A stretch of 64,000 bases of DNA, taken from NCBI GenBank assembly GCA_017163975.1, contig JAFFSR010000010.1, positions 1,860,001 to 1,924,000 of the forward strand, in the 5' to 3' direction. The position numbers were made by a program, and so were the translations under genes. Under the pieces are notes generated by a model. The model saw nothing but the letters and a program-made list of their open reading frames with translations, did not search any database and was not told the origin of the DNA. Origin of the DNA: Anastatus disparis. Its lineage: Eukaryota > Arthropoda > Insecta > Hymenoptera > Eupelmidae. Shown in pieces: positions 33,284-45,516 of the stretch; within the stretch, counting starts at the first letter, position 1; each line of letters opens with the position of its first letter.

Positions 33284-33290
<7 letters not shown>
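31862..33290. mobile_element. TATATGGGACATTTTACACT foldback element
   Basis: The left end ATATGGGACATTTTACACTA is answered by TTTTAAATGTTCCATATATA at the right. The arms are complementary, with a centre near 32350 where TTTAAAATATATATT meets its inverse. The right arm is interrupted by the TTAA MITE at 32604-33040. The termini resemble those of 60740-63660 (ATGGGACGTTTCATGTCAAC), so these belong to one superfamily of long foldback elements. Confidence 0.75.
32604..33040. mobile_element. TTAA MITE, copy D
   Basis: It is TTAA-GAGGCGGTCGGAACCAAA at the left and TAGGTTCCGACCGCCTC-TTAA at the right, a perfect target duplication. The interior is the same pair of tandem ~205-bp monomers as copy C but in opposite orientation. 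This is the best-preserved simple copy of the subfamily in the window. Confidence 0.9.
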
Positions 33291-33317
<27 letters not shown>

Positions 33318-33467
33318 TTATCCATTAAAAAAAGTTTGTTGTAGAAAAAACTAAAATCAAAATTATTTTGAATTATTTTTAATAATTGTATTCTTCAATT
33401 TATTTACAGTTATTTATGGTTATTTGCAGTATCTACATTTAAATAATGTATAAATGATAATGAACAA
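33291..33467. other. TA microsatellite and TTATTTACAG-type spacer
   Basis: A (TA)n run to ~33310 is followed by A+T-rich DNA with a few TTATTTACAGTTATTTATGG words, perhaps a scrap of a CCCATATGG-type element. No gene. Confidence 0.4.
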
Positions 33468-34139
33468 CCCACACAGCATGAAATATTTATGGAAGCTTCC
33501 TGGAACATTGGCAGTGAAGATTTGAAATATTTTAGGAATCTTCCATGGAATATTCCTGTAATTTTCGTATGTCCTTGATTCTTCCTACATTGGAATATTC
33601 CATGGAATATTGCTGGAAAATTCTAAGAATATTTCATTGGAAGATCTAGGACATCTCAGATCTTTCATTGAAATATTTCAGAAATCTTGCAGGAATATTT
33701 CATGAAATATTCCGTTGGAACATTCATTGAAAATTTCCGGAATATGGGATCGGTAGATTTGAAACATTTTATGAACCTTTCATGGAATATAAACGAAAGA
33801 TCTAAAGAATCTTTCATGAAATATGCACAAAAGATTTAAAGAATTTTTCATGAAATACTCCATGAAATATTTCTGGAAGAGTTTAGAAATCTATCGTAAA
33901 ATATTCCGTGGAATATTTTGTGGAAGATTCGCAGAATATTAGCACGGAAGATTTGTAATATTTCAGGAATCTTCCGTGAAATATTCCTGTAATATTCGTG
34001 TGTCCTTCATGCTTCCTACATTGGAATAATCCATGGAGTACTCTTGAGAGATTTCGAAAATATAAAAATGGAAGGTTTGGGTAATCTCTCATCTTTTATG
34101 AAATGTTCCTGGAAGATTTTTGGAAAATGTGAAATGCTG

Positions 34140-34395
34140 TTAGGGGATGGTATATATATATATATTATATAATAACGCATTACACTCATACATCAATACA
34201 TATACGCATACATAAACATTTAGTTATAAAATCGCATTTAAATATTCGCTTCGACTGTGCACATCAAAGTGCTTATACCCTTTCGCTTTTATAGTAAGTG
34301 AGGTATCTTTCAGCCGCTTGGGGATAAAACTCTTATTTAACAAACATCCCCTTAACGGCGTCACTGGAAACCTCCCTTAACGTTCCGCGCAATCT
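34140..34395 (-). other. Single-copy core of CACAGCATG element 1
   Basis: Its reverse complement starts GTGACGCCGTTAAGGGGATG and contains GAGTTTTATCCCCAAGCGG, AAGCGAAAGGGT, CAGTCGAAGCG and TGTTTATGTATGCGTAT in that order. 57509-57735 has the same order. Conservation of a core amid degenerate arms suggests a function for the element, for instance a promoter or transposase-binding region. No frame is kept open. Confidence 0.6.
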
Positions 34396-34967
34396 TCCAA
34401 CGAAAACTTCATGGAATCATTCTAGAATCTTTTGAGCAATATTCCACTGGAAGATTACTGTAATTTTTGCGTAAAATTTTTCGTAAAATATTTACGAAAG
34501 AATTATGTAATATTTCTCTGCACGATTTAAAAGTTTTTAGGAATCTTCCAGTGAAATGTTTCTGGAATCTTTCTGAAATCTTTCATGAAATATTCCACTG
34601 GACGATTACTTAAATCTTTTTGTGGAATATTTCGTTGACTATTTATGGAAGATTTATGTTATATTCCACTCTGCGATTTGAAAGTTTTTTGGAATCTTCC
34701 AGTGAAATGTTTATGGAATCTTTCTGAAATCTTTCATAAAATATACCACTGGAAGGTTACTTAAATCTTTCTGTGGAACATTTCGTGGAATATTTATGGA
34801 AGATTTATGTAATATTCCGCTGTACGATTTTAATGTTTATCGGAATCTTCCTGAAATCTTTAATGAAATATTTTATCGGAAGATTACTTTAATCTTCCTG
34901 TGAAATGTTTCGTCGAATATTTGTAGAAGATTTATCTAATATTTCGCTGTACGATTTTAAAGTTTTT

Positions 34968-36155
34968 ACTACGTTTTTACTACGTTTTTACTACGTTTTT
35001 ATTAACTCGCTTTGGTGTCTGTCTGTCTGTCTGTTCGGTACGAATTTTGCAACCGATTGTAAACTAACTTCCTGATGAGCTAGAGACTTGAAATTTTAAA
35101 TATAGCTCGGAACTGGATGACAATGCAATATTATAAAAAAAATATATATATCTACCGAACAATATATTAATATATTCAATCATATACGGAGATGTTGGCA
35201 AAATTGAAGATTTGAAGATTTTATATATAGATACACTTTTAACATTAGTGTCTAAAATATTAATATAGTAATATATTAATATATTAATATATCAAATATA
35301 TTAATATATTAATATATCAAATATATTAATATATTAATATATCAAATATATTAATATATTCAATATTATATTTTTGCATGCATTGTTGGATAATATAATT
35401 AAATATATATTCCCACCGAAAATATATTAATACAATTATATACGGAGATATTGGAAAAATTGAAATTTTGAAGATTTTATATATAGATATACTTTTAACA
35501 TTAGTGTCTAACCATCTTCGAAAATTTTTAAAATTCTTTAACTTCTCATATTGCAATTAGACATAAATTACAGCATTTTGTATTGTACATATAAAATTTG
35601 AGACTGTATTTTATTCATTTTATGGTCTATCAATGCATAAAACAATAAATTTTGGTTGAATTTCTAATAGCGTCATTATCGTCAAAATGGCGGGAAACTC
35701 AGCATGCGATTACGTGTTCTCTAAAAAAATAAATGAAACACGTTTTAGTCCCTTGATAACAATATATATGCTATATAATATGCACTGTTGGACAACACGA
35801 TAAAATTTATATATATATTAATATATTTAGAGGGATATACTCATGAAATTAAGTTTTTTAATTAATTGAACTAAAAAGTATAAAATAATATTAAAAATAA
35901 AAAAAAAACTTTTAATGTACTACGTTTTTATAATGAACCAAAAAGTATAAAATAATGTGTAATGAAATGAAAAGTGAATAATGATTTGAAATAAAAAAAC
36001 GTGGGGCGCATACAATACATAATAATAAACATGCGCCCCACGTTTTTTTATTTCAAATCATTATTCACTTTTCATTTCATTACACATTATTTTATACTTT
36101 TTGGTTCATTATAAAAACGTAGTACATTAAAAAGTTTTTTTTTTTATTTTTATTT
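34968..36155. mobile_element. Element nested in the CACAGCATG arm, ending in a long perfect hairpin
   Basis: It opens with an 11-bp tandem TTTTTACTACG (about 34968-35010), then CTCGCTTTGGTGTCTGTCTG (TCTG microsatellite), then A+T palindromes with a ~24-bp period (35255-35360). It closes with the hairpin at 35895-36154. The interrupted arm reads TTTTAAAG|...|AAATCTTGCAG, close to the ordinary arm phrase TTTTAAAGTTT..GGAATCTTCCAG. Superfamily unknown. No domain-bearing frame. Confidence 0.5.
35895..36154. repeat. Near-perfect hairpin, arms ~110 bp, loop ~19 bp
   Basis: The arm 35911-36011 (with TACTACGTTTTTATAATGAA and AACGTGGGGCGCAT) returns without visible mismatch as ATGCGCCCCACGTTTTTTTA ... 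TTCATTATAAAAACGTAGTA at 36031-36131. The loop is ACAATACATAATAATAAAC. Such perfection among decayed neighbours implies a recent origin or gene-conversion-like correction. Confidence 0.85.
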
Positions 36156-36631
36156 GAAATCTTGCAGTAGAATGTTTATGGAATTTTTCTGAAATCTTTC
36201 ATGAAATATTCCACTGGAAGATTACTTAAATCCTTCTGTGGAATATTTAGTTGACTAGTTTTGAAAGATTTATGTAACTATCCGCTGTACGATTTTAAAG
36301 TTTATCGGAATCTTCCAGCGAAATGTTTATGGAATCTTTCTGGAATCTTCCATGAAATATTTTACTGGAATATTCATAAACATTACATGGAATATTTTAT
36401 GAAATATTTCAGAAATCTTTCGTGAATATTACATGGAATTTTTCGAAAAATTTTTCGAACATTCCTTTGAAATATTCCTGAAATATTCCTGGAAGCTCTT
36501 AATGAAAGATTCCAGTGGAATATTCAGAAATATTCCGTGAAGACTTTCAATAATCTGCATGAAAGGTTCCAGTGAAATATTCCAGTGGAATAATTCGAAA
36601 TATTTCAGTGAAATCTTTCATGCTATGTGAG

Positions 36632-38928
36632 AACCATTATTTATTTCTAGCCTAACGCTTTTTTATTGTTATTTACAATTTCCAATATTTTCTTATAATC
36701 ATTTGTTTATTCGCAGCATTATTCTACTTTTACAAAATAATTTTCATACAAGGTGATAAAATATTTTACTATAAGATAATATATATATTTGTTTCATTTC
36801 ACATAAAAATTTCAACATCAAAACTAATTCTCTGATGTAAAGAATAAAAAATTAAATTGGTATAATTTTGAAATTTTGATATGGGAATACTTTTTATAAT
36901 TAACTTTTTAATAATTTTGAACAATGGTAAATTTTTTAAATAACTTGTGTTATTAAATGCTAATTAAATTTAGTTTTAACATGAAGTTAATTATTAAGGT
37001 TGGAAATGTATTCAATAAAATAATATAATTATTTATAAGTTATCACTTAATTTTTTAAACTTTTTATTCATAGTTGACTATTATATTGAAGATATGATTC
37101 TTATTTTAATAGTTTTAATATGATATTATGTAAATTTTATAAATATAAATTATTTAAGGAGATGTGAAATGGACAGCACACTTCCACCCATAAATATTGA
37201 TTATATTTCCATTGTATTTCAAAATTTTGAATAAATAGATGCATTAACATATAGTATGTATCATGAAGATTATTCAGCTAAATTTTTATATAAATCTATT
37301 CATTAGTTATTAAGAAGTTTGGGTTCTAATATTATTTACTAAAATTTTTCCATTTAGAATCAGAAATTTGAATATCTTGAAAAGTAATGATTGGAATAAT
37401 TTAAAAATTCAAATAAATAATCATCACGAGACATACTAAAAGTTAGTACATTTCTTTTATGGAAATTCAGCAATAGAATGGAAAGACAGTTAATTTTTTT
37501 ATCTTCTTACAGTAAAATATAATCAAACTTTGACGACAAATAATGAAATAATTGTACTTTCAACGATTTGTATCATATTGAATACAAATTATAGAGTGAT
37601 ATTACAGAATATTATTTTTTTCCGCATTCATAATAAATGTTTCGCAAATAATAAGTAAATTTTCTTTTGAAATTTTTACTTTTTTGGGGGAAATTCTACT
37701 TCTATCTAGACAGTTCCTACATATAAATGCATAATTATAGACATAATCAGAAACATTTATTTATATTCCATATATTGTCTATCTTTATAATTGACTATTA
37801 AAAAAATTTAATATCTAATAAATAATTTTTTTAAATTGTATTTCATCAAATTTATGTTCAAACGATATTGAAAAAAATATTTTTATATCATGTAATTATA
37901 ATTTTTCAAATGAGGTAATTTGATATTCTTTAAAAATTAATCTTTCTCTTATTAAAAATATTATTGCTTCAATGAAATGAATTGCTAACAATTTTTATAT
38001 AAATCACAATTCATTTAAATATAAACATGTGTACAAATGAAAATGTAATTAAGGTTAAATGTATGTTATTTATAAAAAATTGTTAACAAGTAACTTTTTA
38101 AATAATATATATTAGAAAAATAATTATTACAATAGATTGTAGTTAAATAAAAATGTTTATTTTTATAATTATAGCGTTGAAATTTATTTTGATAAAAATG
38201 TTATTTGATTGACATTTACAGTATTATTTTAACTATTTTTGAAAAGTTACTTGTCATCAATAAAAAAATATTTAATTTTCCAAATTAATAATCTATTAAT
38301 ATAAAGAATTTTCTAAAAATTATAATATTTATGATATGCAAACTTTACTTGTGATACATACACTTTGTAATATTTGTATCTCATTAAATTTTTATATTAG
38401 TTATTTTTTTATTCTGAAATATTCGAATTTGAAATTAACTAAAATGTTGTATTTTAATCTTATGATTTTTCCTATTTTCATTTCGTATTTCATATTTATA
38501 AAATACATTTGTGAAGATATTTTTATTAGAAATCAACACGAATTTCTTTTAAGCATGTTTCACTCATAAATTAATTTCATAATTCAAATTCATGGTCATA
38601 TATTGAGGTCTGGAAATTATAGTTGTAACTCAGTACGTAGTTCTCAGTTTATTTACATCAAACATCGTACTATCTTTGTTTTTCTAATGGAAGTAGAGTG
38701 AGAAATAGTCATTTGAAATAAATTATACGCTTTTTTACTTTAAGCACATGTGTACATATATTTTTATATTATGTTTCATCAAATTATTTTCAATTTTATT
38801 CAGTACTCAAAATTCAATTAATTAATTCTTATTTACTTGAAATTAGTCATTTATACATAATAATATAATAAAAGAAAATTCACCTAAGCAACGTTAGGAG
38901 CGAAAAACTTCAATATAATTAATACCTG
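36632..38928. other. A+T-rich DNA, partly duplicated at 59270-60560
   Basis: Stretches near 36955-37050 and 37560-37720 match 59270-59350 and 60420-60560 (e.g. TATTATTTTTTTCCGCATTC / TATTATTTATTTTCCGCATTC, and TTCTATCTAGACAG / TTCCATCTAGACAG). It is therefore a dispersed repeat of unknown class. A 77-codon frame at 38336 has no domain and is probably chance. Confidence 0.45.
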
Positions 38929-39141
38929 TTAAGGCGACTACGGAAGTTCGGTTACATTTCATTTTGTAGTTTACAAATTACTCTTTCAGTTTCTAAAATT
39001 TTTTGGATTTTTCAATATTCCACCATTTATTATAATCCATAGAATGGTGGAAAATTAAAAAATCTGAAAAATTTTACATATTGAAAGAGTAATTTGTCAA
39101 CTCAAAAATAAAACCTAACCTAAAATCCGAAGTCGCCTTAA
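38929..39141. mobile_element. Short TTAA MITE, copy J (GGCGACT subfamily)
   Basis: TTAA-GGCGACTACGGAAGTTCGG at the left and CCGAAGTCGCC-TTAA at the right. The 213-bp element is almost one palindrome, with a CCACCATTTATT / CCATAGAATGGTGG centre near 39030. Confidence 0.8.
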
Positions 39142-39199
39142 CGTAAAACCCAATAAATTGTGTAACGATTTTCAACAGTTGATAAATATAATGTAAATC

Positions 39200-39270
<71 letters not shown>

Positions 39271-39629
39271 ATTTTAAATTTCTAATTATTAATTTAAAAC
39301 TTAAATGTAACTATTTTAAAACGGAATATGGAAGATAAACATGTATCGTTTTAATCCTTGAATATCACGAATTTAAATATTCATTATTAGTAATTTTAAA
39401 GAATTATATATTATATAAATAATTCTATATTTAATAATTTTCAATTTTAGTAACAGAAAAAGCCGCACGAGAAGAGATTATCAATTACACTTTCTGCGAA
39501 ATATTGTCCTTGAATCGAGTAGGTGAAACATCAGTCTTAATACCAAAAAAAAGGCAGTAAGCATCGCAAATTTATGCTCTTACTTCATAATATAATAGTA
39601 CTAACATTGGTCCCTAAAATTCAAGCTAT
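39142..39629. repeat. (TA)n microsatellite and A+T-rich spacer
   Basis: An uninterrupted TA run of more than 60 bp lies at about 39207-39268. The remainder is A+T-rich with no gene. Similar TA runs are at 53112-53158 and 59174-59233. Confidence 0.8.
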
Positions 39630-40144
39630 CCCATATGGAAATAATTTATGTGAAAAACTGTAAATAATAGTAAATAATTGTAAATAACTGTTAAAAAATG
39701 TAGGAATTGAGACATAAATAATAGTTATTTACAGTTATTTACTATTATTTATTATTAATTACTATTATTTACAGTTATTTACTATTATTTATTATTAATT
39801 ACTATTATTTACAGTTATTTACAATTATTTACAATTATTTACAGTTTTTTATAATTATTTACAATTATTCATAATTATTTGCAGTTATTCATAATTATTT
39901 ACAGTTATTTACATTTTCAAAAATTTTTGAATTAGTGGATAATTTAATGTTATTAATAATTATTTACAATTATTTATAATTATTTACAGTTATTTACAGT
40001 TTTTCACACCCTGGTAACAAAAAATTTGCAATTCTGACGCAATTCTGACGCAATTGACTTGACCGTCAGTGAAATTACATCAGACCATACGTCATATGCT
40101 TCCGATTTCTGCTATATTTCTGCTGATGTGTAATTACGTTAGGT

Positions 40145-40868
40145 GACGCTCAGCAGAATTGCGATGAAATTGCAAGATTGAAATTGCAATATCAAAAGGA
40201 TAATTGCGAGCACTTGCGCGTTCGACAGAATTGCACCAGAAGTGCAAAAGTTTACTAACATTAAGTGCTGCGCAGCAGAATTAAGGAGCTTTACGTAATT
40301 ACAAGTGCACTTAACGAGACCCTCTCATCACTTCCGCGTGCACAAGAATTGCAATGGAATTGCACAAGCCGTCTGCAGCAGATGACTTGTGGTAGAATTG
40401 CGATGAAATTGCAAGATTGAAATTGCAATATCAAAAGGATAATTGCGAGCACTTGCGCGTTCGACAGAATTGCACCAGAAGTGCAAAAGTTTACTAACAT
40501 TAAGTGCTGCGCAGCAGAATTAAGGAGTTTTACGTAATTACAAGTTCACTTAACGAGACCCTCTCATCACTTCCGCGCGCACAAGAATTGCAATGGAATT
40601 GCACAAGCCGTCTGCAGCAGATGACTTGCGGTAGAATTGCGATGAAATTGCAAGATTGAAATTGCAATATCAAAAGAATAATTGCGAGCACTTGCGCGTT
40701 CGACAGAATTGCACTAGAAGTGCAAAAGTTTACTAACATTAAGTGCTGCGCAGCAGAATTAAGGAGTTTTACGTAATTACAAGTGCACTTAACGAGACCC
40801 TCTCATGACTTTCGCGTGCACAAGAATTGCCATGGAATTTCGCAAGCGGTCTGCAGCAGATTACTTGT
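40145..40868. repeat. 239-bp tandem repeat, three copies
   Basis: Copies begin with AGAATTGCGATGAAATTGCA near 40157, 40393 and 40632 (spacing about 239). They contain CACTTGCGCGTTCGACAG and GTGCTGCGCAGCAGAATTAA. Copies 1-3 differ at few positions. Identical antisense frames of 69 codons recur with the repeat and are not genes. Confidence 0.85.
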
Positions 40869-42148
40869 GGTGAACAATTTGATTTTATATAAACTGTGAA
40901 AAAAAATTGACGTAAGCAAATTACCACTACAACATGCAATTCCTCTCCCATAAACTATATTTTCAATTTACTTTTATCTATATCTAGGAGCTTCTTTAAA
41001 TGTTCCAAAAGAAAGTTTTTTACTGTTTCTAATACAACCGTATACGTTTCTTTTGACCAAGATTTAAGCTGAAATGTATAGTCGAGACTCATTCCTCAAT
41101 ACTCATAACCTTGATGTACATGAATTTATCTTATTTTTTTTCTTTTTTTTTTAACCAAATGAATAAACTTTTATCTCTTTTTCGCACAATACATAATTTA
41201 AAAATTCCAGAATTTAAATCGTTAGAAAAATATATTATAAACATTCAGTGGGTGAAAATTAGTCTGTTTTATTCCGTTTACTACGTATAAAAATGCTACG
41301 TATATCATGTTCATAAAATGCGTATTGAAAATACTTTATATTGAAGTCCAAAAAAATATTATATTATCGATAAAAAAAAATACAGAATTATTAAGTATTC
41401 CAAAAGCTTATATCAAAATGAAAAGAAGGAATAATTTCATTTAGTTTCTAATAAGAAAATGTAATTCATTAAAATGTGATTCTTATCGTTCTACAAAATT
41501 TGTTATTTGGAATGAAATTGAATAAAAATTATTAATTAAATACAATTTTTGTTTAATATGTGGAAATAATTTTGTTTTTATAATACCTAAATGTTAGTAG
41601 GATGGCCATTGAACATCGTTTTATCAGACAAAATAATATATTTATAATAAATAAGGACGTTATACTACATATATATAAAAAATTATATAATATTGTCAAT
41701 AATATTAAACAAACTTATATATAAACGTAAAATAACGTTATGAAGACAGATTTCCAATACATTCTTATATTAATAGCAATGTTAACGCTGTTTGTCTACT
41801 AAGTAATAAAAATATATTTCATACGATGCTGAAATTTTTTTACAAAAACGCATGCTTTACTCCATCTTCTATTTGCACTGTATATGTTACCACTTCGCTC
41901 CAATGCTGCTGCGAAGTATCTGCTCTAAGCTACCTTCGTAAGTATATGCTGTGAATCTGCTGGAAAGTATATGCTTCACGTAGACTTGGTAAGTATGCTG
42001 CAATTCCATTGCAAGCACGTGCACACTACACCATTCTCTAAACGGCACCGTAAGTCAGCTGCAAAGCTGCTGCGAAGAAGCTGCTGCATGCTTACCTTCG
42101 TAAGTATGCCGCAATTCTACTGTAAGCGCGCGTGCAATATACACTTCT

Positions 42149-44643
42149 TTAAGAGGCGGTCGGAACCAAATCGGTGACTTAGTTCGGTGCTTGTAATAAC
42201 CCATACAGCATGAAAGGACTTTGAAAGGATTCTGAAAGGATTCATGAAAGGACTACAATCTTTCAGAAATATTTCACTGAAAGGATTCTGAAATAATTCT
42301 ATGTCCGAGGTATTATTCTTTTAAAAATAATACATAAAAATATTTCATAAAGAATTGACAAGTCATTTCAAAATCCTTTCAATGGAAGAATTCTGTAAGG
42401 ATCCATGAATTCTTTTGGTAATAATTCGTAAATCTTTTCATACATCTTCCATTGAAAGGATTCTGTAAGAATAATATGAAATATTTTTAAAATATTTCAT
42501 TGTATTATTTCTAAAAGGAATATACCTCGGACATAGAATTATTACAGAATCCTTTCAATAAAAGAATTCTGTAAGGATCCATGAATTCTTTTGGTAATAA
42601 TTCTTAAATCTTTTCATACATCTTTCATTGAAAGTATTCTGTAAGAATGATATAAAATATTTTAAAAATATTTCATTGTATTATTTCTGAAAGAAATATA
42701 CCTCGGACATAGAATTATTACAGAATCCTTTCAATGAAAGAATTCTGTAAAGATCCATGAATTCTTTTAGTAACAATGCATTAATCTTTTCATCTATCTT
42801 TAGTTGAGAGACGTGTAAAGTTCTAGAAATTTTATTCTTTCCTGTATTATTTAAGAATCAATTTAGAATTAACACACACACACGCACACGCACACGCACA
42901 CACACACACACATAACGGATATATGATGATATAATTATTCATAAGATTACGAATTACGAATAGTTTTACAGCGGTTAAAATCGAAGTTATCATAACACAG
43001 ACATCGCACGCATAACAATTTATAGTTTCAATTTAAAATTCTTATTTTCCTTATATATGAAACGGGAAGCACTCTTACCGCTTGCGAGAGTAAGAGATAC
43101 CGCCATCAAGCGGATAAATTATAAACTAATCCCGAAAATATTTCTAAATGATTCTGTTATCTTTCACGTTTTCTTTCATAAAGTCCTTTCAAAGTCAATT
43201 CAGTAAGGATTTATGTAATAACTTTTATTCTCGTCATAAGTTATTTCATGAAATATCTCAAAAAGATTTCAAAATTATTTCATGTATGATTTCTTGAGAC
43301 TTTACCAAAATGTTACATAAATTATTTCATAAGAGCTTCATGGAAGAATCTTGAAATTATTCGGTGAAAGAATAACTTAAATTATTCCAAAAATCTTTCT
43401 AAATTATTTTACGACTGAAACCTTCGAAAGATTTCTGAGTTCTTTCTTGTTTCCTTTCGAGTAGTCTTTTCAAAATCCTTTCAGTAAGGATTCATGTAAT
43501 AACTTTTATTCTTATCATAAGTTATTTCATGAAATATTTCAAAAAGATTTCAAAATTATTTCATGTAAGATTTCTTGAGACTTTACCAAAACATTGCATG
43601 AATTATTTCATGACAGCTTTTTGAACGAATCTTGAAATTATTCGGTGAAAGAATAACTTAGATTATTCCAAAAATCTTTCTAAATTATTTTACGACTGAA
43701 ACCTTCGAAAGATTTCTGAGTTCTTTCTTGTTTCCTTTCAAGAAGTCTTTTCAAAGTCCTTTCAGTAAGGATTCATGTAGTAACTTTTATTCTTATCATA
43801 AGTTATTTCATGAAATATTTCAAAAAGATTTCAAAATTATTTCATGTAAGATTTCTTGAGACTTTACCAAAACATTGCATGAATTATTTCATGACAGCTT
43901 TTTGAACGAATCTTGAAATTATTCGGTGAAAGAATACCTTAGATCATTCCGAAAATCTTTCTAAATTATTTTCTGATTTTAATCGTTGGAAGATTTCTGA
44001 GTTCTTTCTTGTTTCCTTTCAAAAAGTCTTTTCAAAGTCCTTTCAGTAAGGAATCGTGTAATATTTCATGTCTTAACTTTCGTTTCCTTTTTGGTAATAT
44101 TTTTGCAAAGACTTTGTAATCTTCCTGTGTATTATTTCATAAATTCTTTTCAAAAGAATATAGTTATCTTTTTAAGTTCTTTTTAAATGCTTTCAACGTA
44201 TTATTACTTGTAATATTTCATGAAATTATTTCAAAATTCTTTCATGCTGTGTGGGAAATGCTTATAATAATTTATTCATTTATTAATATGGTAAAAATAT
44301 AGTCATTTCCTCTAGTCATGTATATAAAGAATAATTTAAAATAGTTAAAGCCACAAAAATATAAAAAATATTGTTATAAAGCGAAAAATGCCACCTAACA
44401 ATCGACACGACAGTTTTTTGCATGCGGTATATGTCAAGTCAGTTTGATATTTGTAATAAATGCTTATAATAATTTATTTACTTATTCATATGGTAAAAAT
44501 ATAGTCATTTCCTCTAGTCATGTATATAAAGAATAATTTGAAATAGTTTAAGCCATAAAAATATACAAAATATTATCGTAAAGCGAAAAATGCTGACTTG
44601 ATATATACCGCAAGTCACCGATTTGGTTCCGACCGCCTCTTAA
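42149..44643. mobile_element. TTAA MITE, copy E, third level of the nest
   Basis: TTAA-GAGGCGGTCGGAACCAAA at the left and TTGGTTCCGACCGCCTC-TTAA at the right. It is interrupted 48 bp in by a CACAGCATG element. Copies C and D show the unbroken phrase GCTTGTAATAAATGCTTATA at that place, which fixes the break. Confidence 0.9.
42200..44255. mobile_element. CACAGCATG-family element 2, fourth level of the nest
   Basis: CCCATACAGCATGAAAGGAC at the left and CTTTCATGCTGTGTGGG at the right. AA stands on both sides (42198-42199, 44256-44257), and comparison with copies C/D confirms a 2-bp duplication. The arms are arrays with half-site GAAAGGATTC and CTTTCATGAAAG palindromes. The right arm also shows ~300-bp tandem blocks opening CAAAGTC(C)TTTCAGTAAGGA near 43185, 43450, 43745 and 44030. 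The core at ~42870-43140 has a CA/CG microsatellite and the CTTACCGCTTGCGAGAGTAA motif. Confidence 0.85.
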
Positions 44644-45516
44644 ACCGCAATCTACCTGTCGTAAGTCTGCTGCTAAGCTGCTGCAAAGTAGCTGCTGCAT
44701 GCTTACCTTCATAAGTATGCCGCAATTCTACTGTAAGCGCGCGTGCAATCTACACTTCTTTAAACCGCAATCTATCTGTCGTAAGTCTGCTGCTAAGCTG
44801 CTGCGAAGAAGCTGCTGCATGCTTACCTTCGTAAGTCTGCCGCAATTCTACTGTAAGCGCGCGTGCAATATACACTTCTTTAAACCGCAATCTACCTGTC
44901 GTAAGTCTGCTGCTAAGCTGCTGCGAAGTAGCTGCTGCATGCTTCTGACTGCAGAACTACAATAGAATGCTGAAGCATACGAAGCATGTTCTGCGCACTC
45001 GCGATTGCGTCAGATTGTGTTACCAGGGCAGTTATTTACAGTTATTTATAATTATTTACAACTATTTACAATTTTCCATAGTTTTTTACAATTATTTACA
45101 GTTATTCACATTTTTAAAAATTTTCGCCTATATATAAAATTATTGAATAAATTCGTAATAATTTTCGAAAATGTAAATAACTGCAAATAATTGTAAAAAA
45201 CTATAAATAATCGTAAATAACTGTAAATAATTGTGAAAAAAGTGAATAAATGTAAATAACTGTGAATGAATATAAATAACTGCAAATAAGTGTAAATATA
45301 ACAGTTAATAAGTGTAAATAACAGTTAATAATTGTAAATAAGTGTAAATAACAGTAAATAATTGTAAATAATTGTAAATAACTGTTATTTATGTCTCAAT
45401 TCCCACATATTTTAACACTTTTCTACAGTTATGTACAGTTATTTACATTTATTTACATTTATTTACAGTTATTAACAGTTATTTACAATTATATTCAAAA
45501 ATTTTTTCCAAATGGG

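Larger units (their letters stand above)
33468..36631. mobile_element. CACAGCATG-family element 1 with palindromic arms
   Basis: The left end is CCCACACAGCATGAAATATT and the right end is GAAATCTTTCATGCTATGTG, with AA on both sides. The arms are long runs of degenerate palindromes with half-site GGAATATTTCAT followed by its inverse, in both orientations. The ~250-bp core (about 34140-34395) is single-copy and matches, inverted, the core of the element at 56729-58430. A separate element is inserted at 34968-36155. No transposase. Confidence 0.8.
42040..45000. repeat. 120-bp tandem repeat GCTGCTGCGAAG..., interrupted by a MITE
   Basis: Units with AAGCTGCTGCGAAGAAGCTG, TACCTTCGTAAGTATGCCGC and CTGTAAGCGCGCGTGCAAT lie at about 42050-42148 and, after the MITE, at 44644, 44760 and 44880 (spacing 120). 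The TTAA joining ACACTTCTTTAAACCGC in later units is the MITE target, so the array existed before the insertion. Confidence 0.8.
40009..45028. mobile_element. CCCTGGTAACA-ended element, second level of the nest
   Basis: CCCTGGTAACAAAAAATTTG at the left and TTGTGTTACCAGGG at the right are inverted, with a further shared CTGACGCAAT near both ends. CA on both sides is a 2-bp duplication when checked against the unbroken paralogue. The left part holds a 239-bp tandem repeat and the right part a 120-bp tandem repeat. The middle (40890-41960) is A+T-rich without genes. No transposase. Confidence 0.8.
39630..45516. mobile_element. CCCATATGG-type element split by a nested stack
   Basis: The left end CCCATATGGAAATAATTTAT and right end AAAATTTTTTCCAAATGGG are flanked by AT on both sides (39628-39629 and 45517-45518). 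The body is GTAAATAA/TTATTTAC arrays that switch orientation several times. The left piece (39630-40008) and right piece (45029-45516) together correspond to the unbroken copy at 59505-60397. The break point holds 40009-45028. Confidence 0.85.

Noticed and set aside
38336..38569. 77-codon hydrophobic frame
   Set aside because: No domain, A+T-driven composition and no sign of conservation in the duplicated region.
39142..39271. IYIYIY-repeat protein frames at the TA runs (also 53076-53304 and 58995-59261)
   Set aside because: Pure translation of TA microsatellites.
40291..40951. Three identical ~69-codon antisense frames
   Set aside because: They recur with the 239-bp tandem repeat inside a non-autonomous element.
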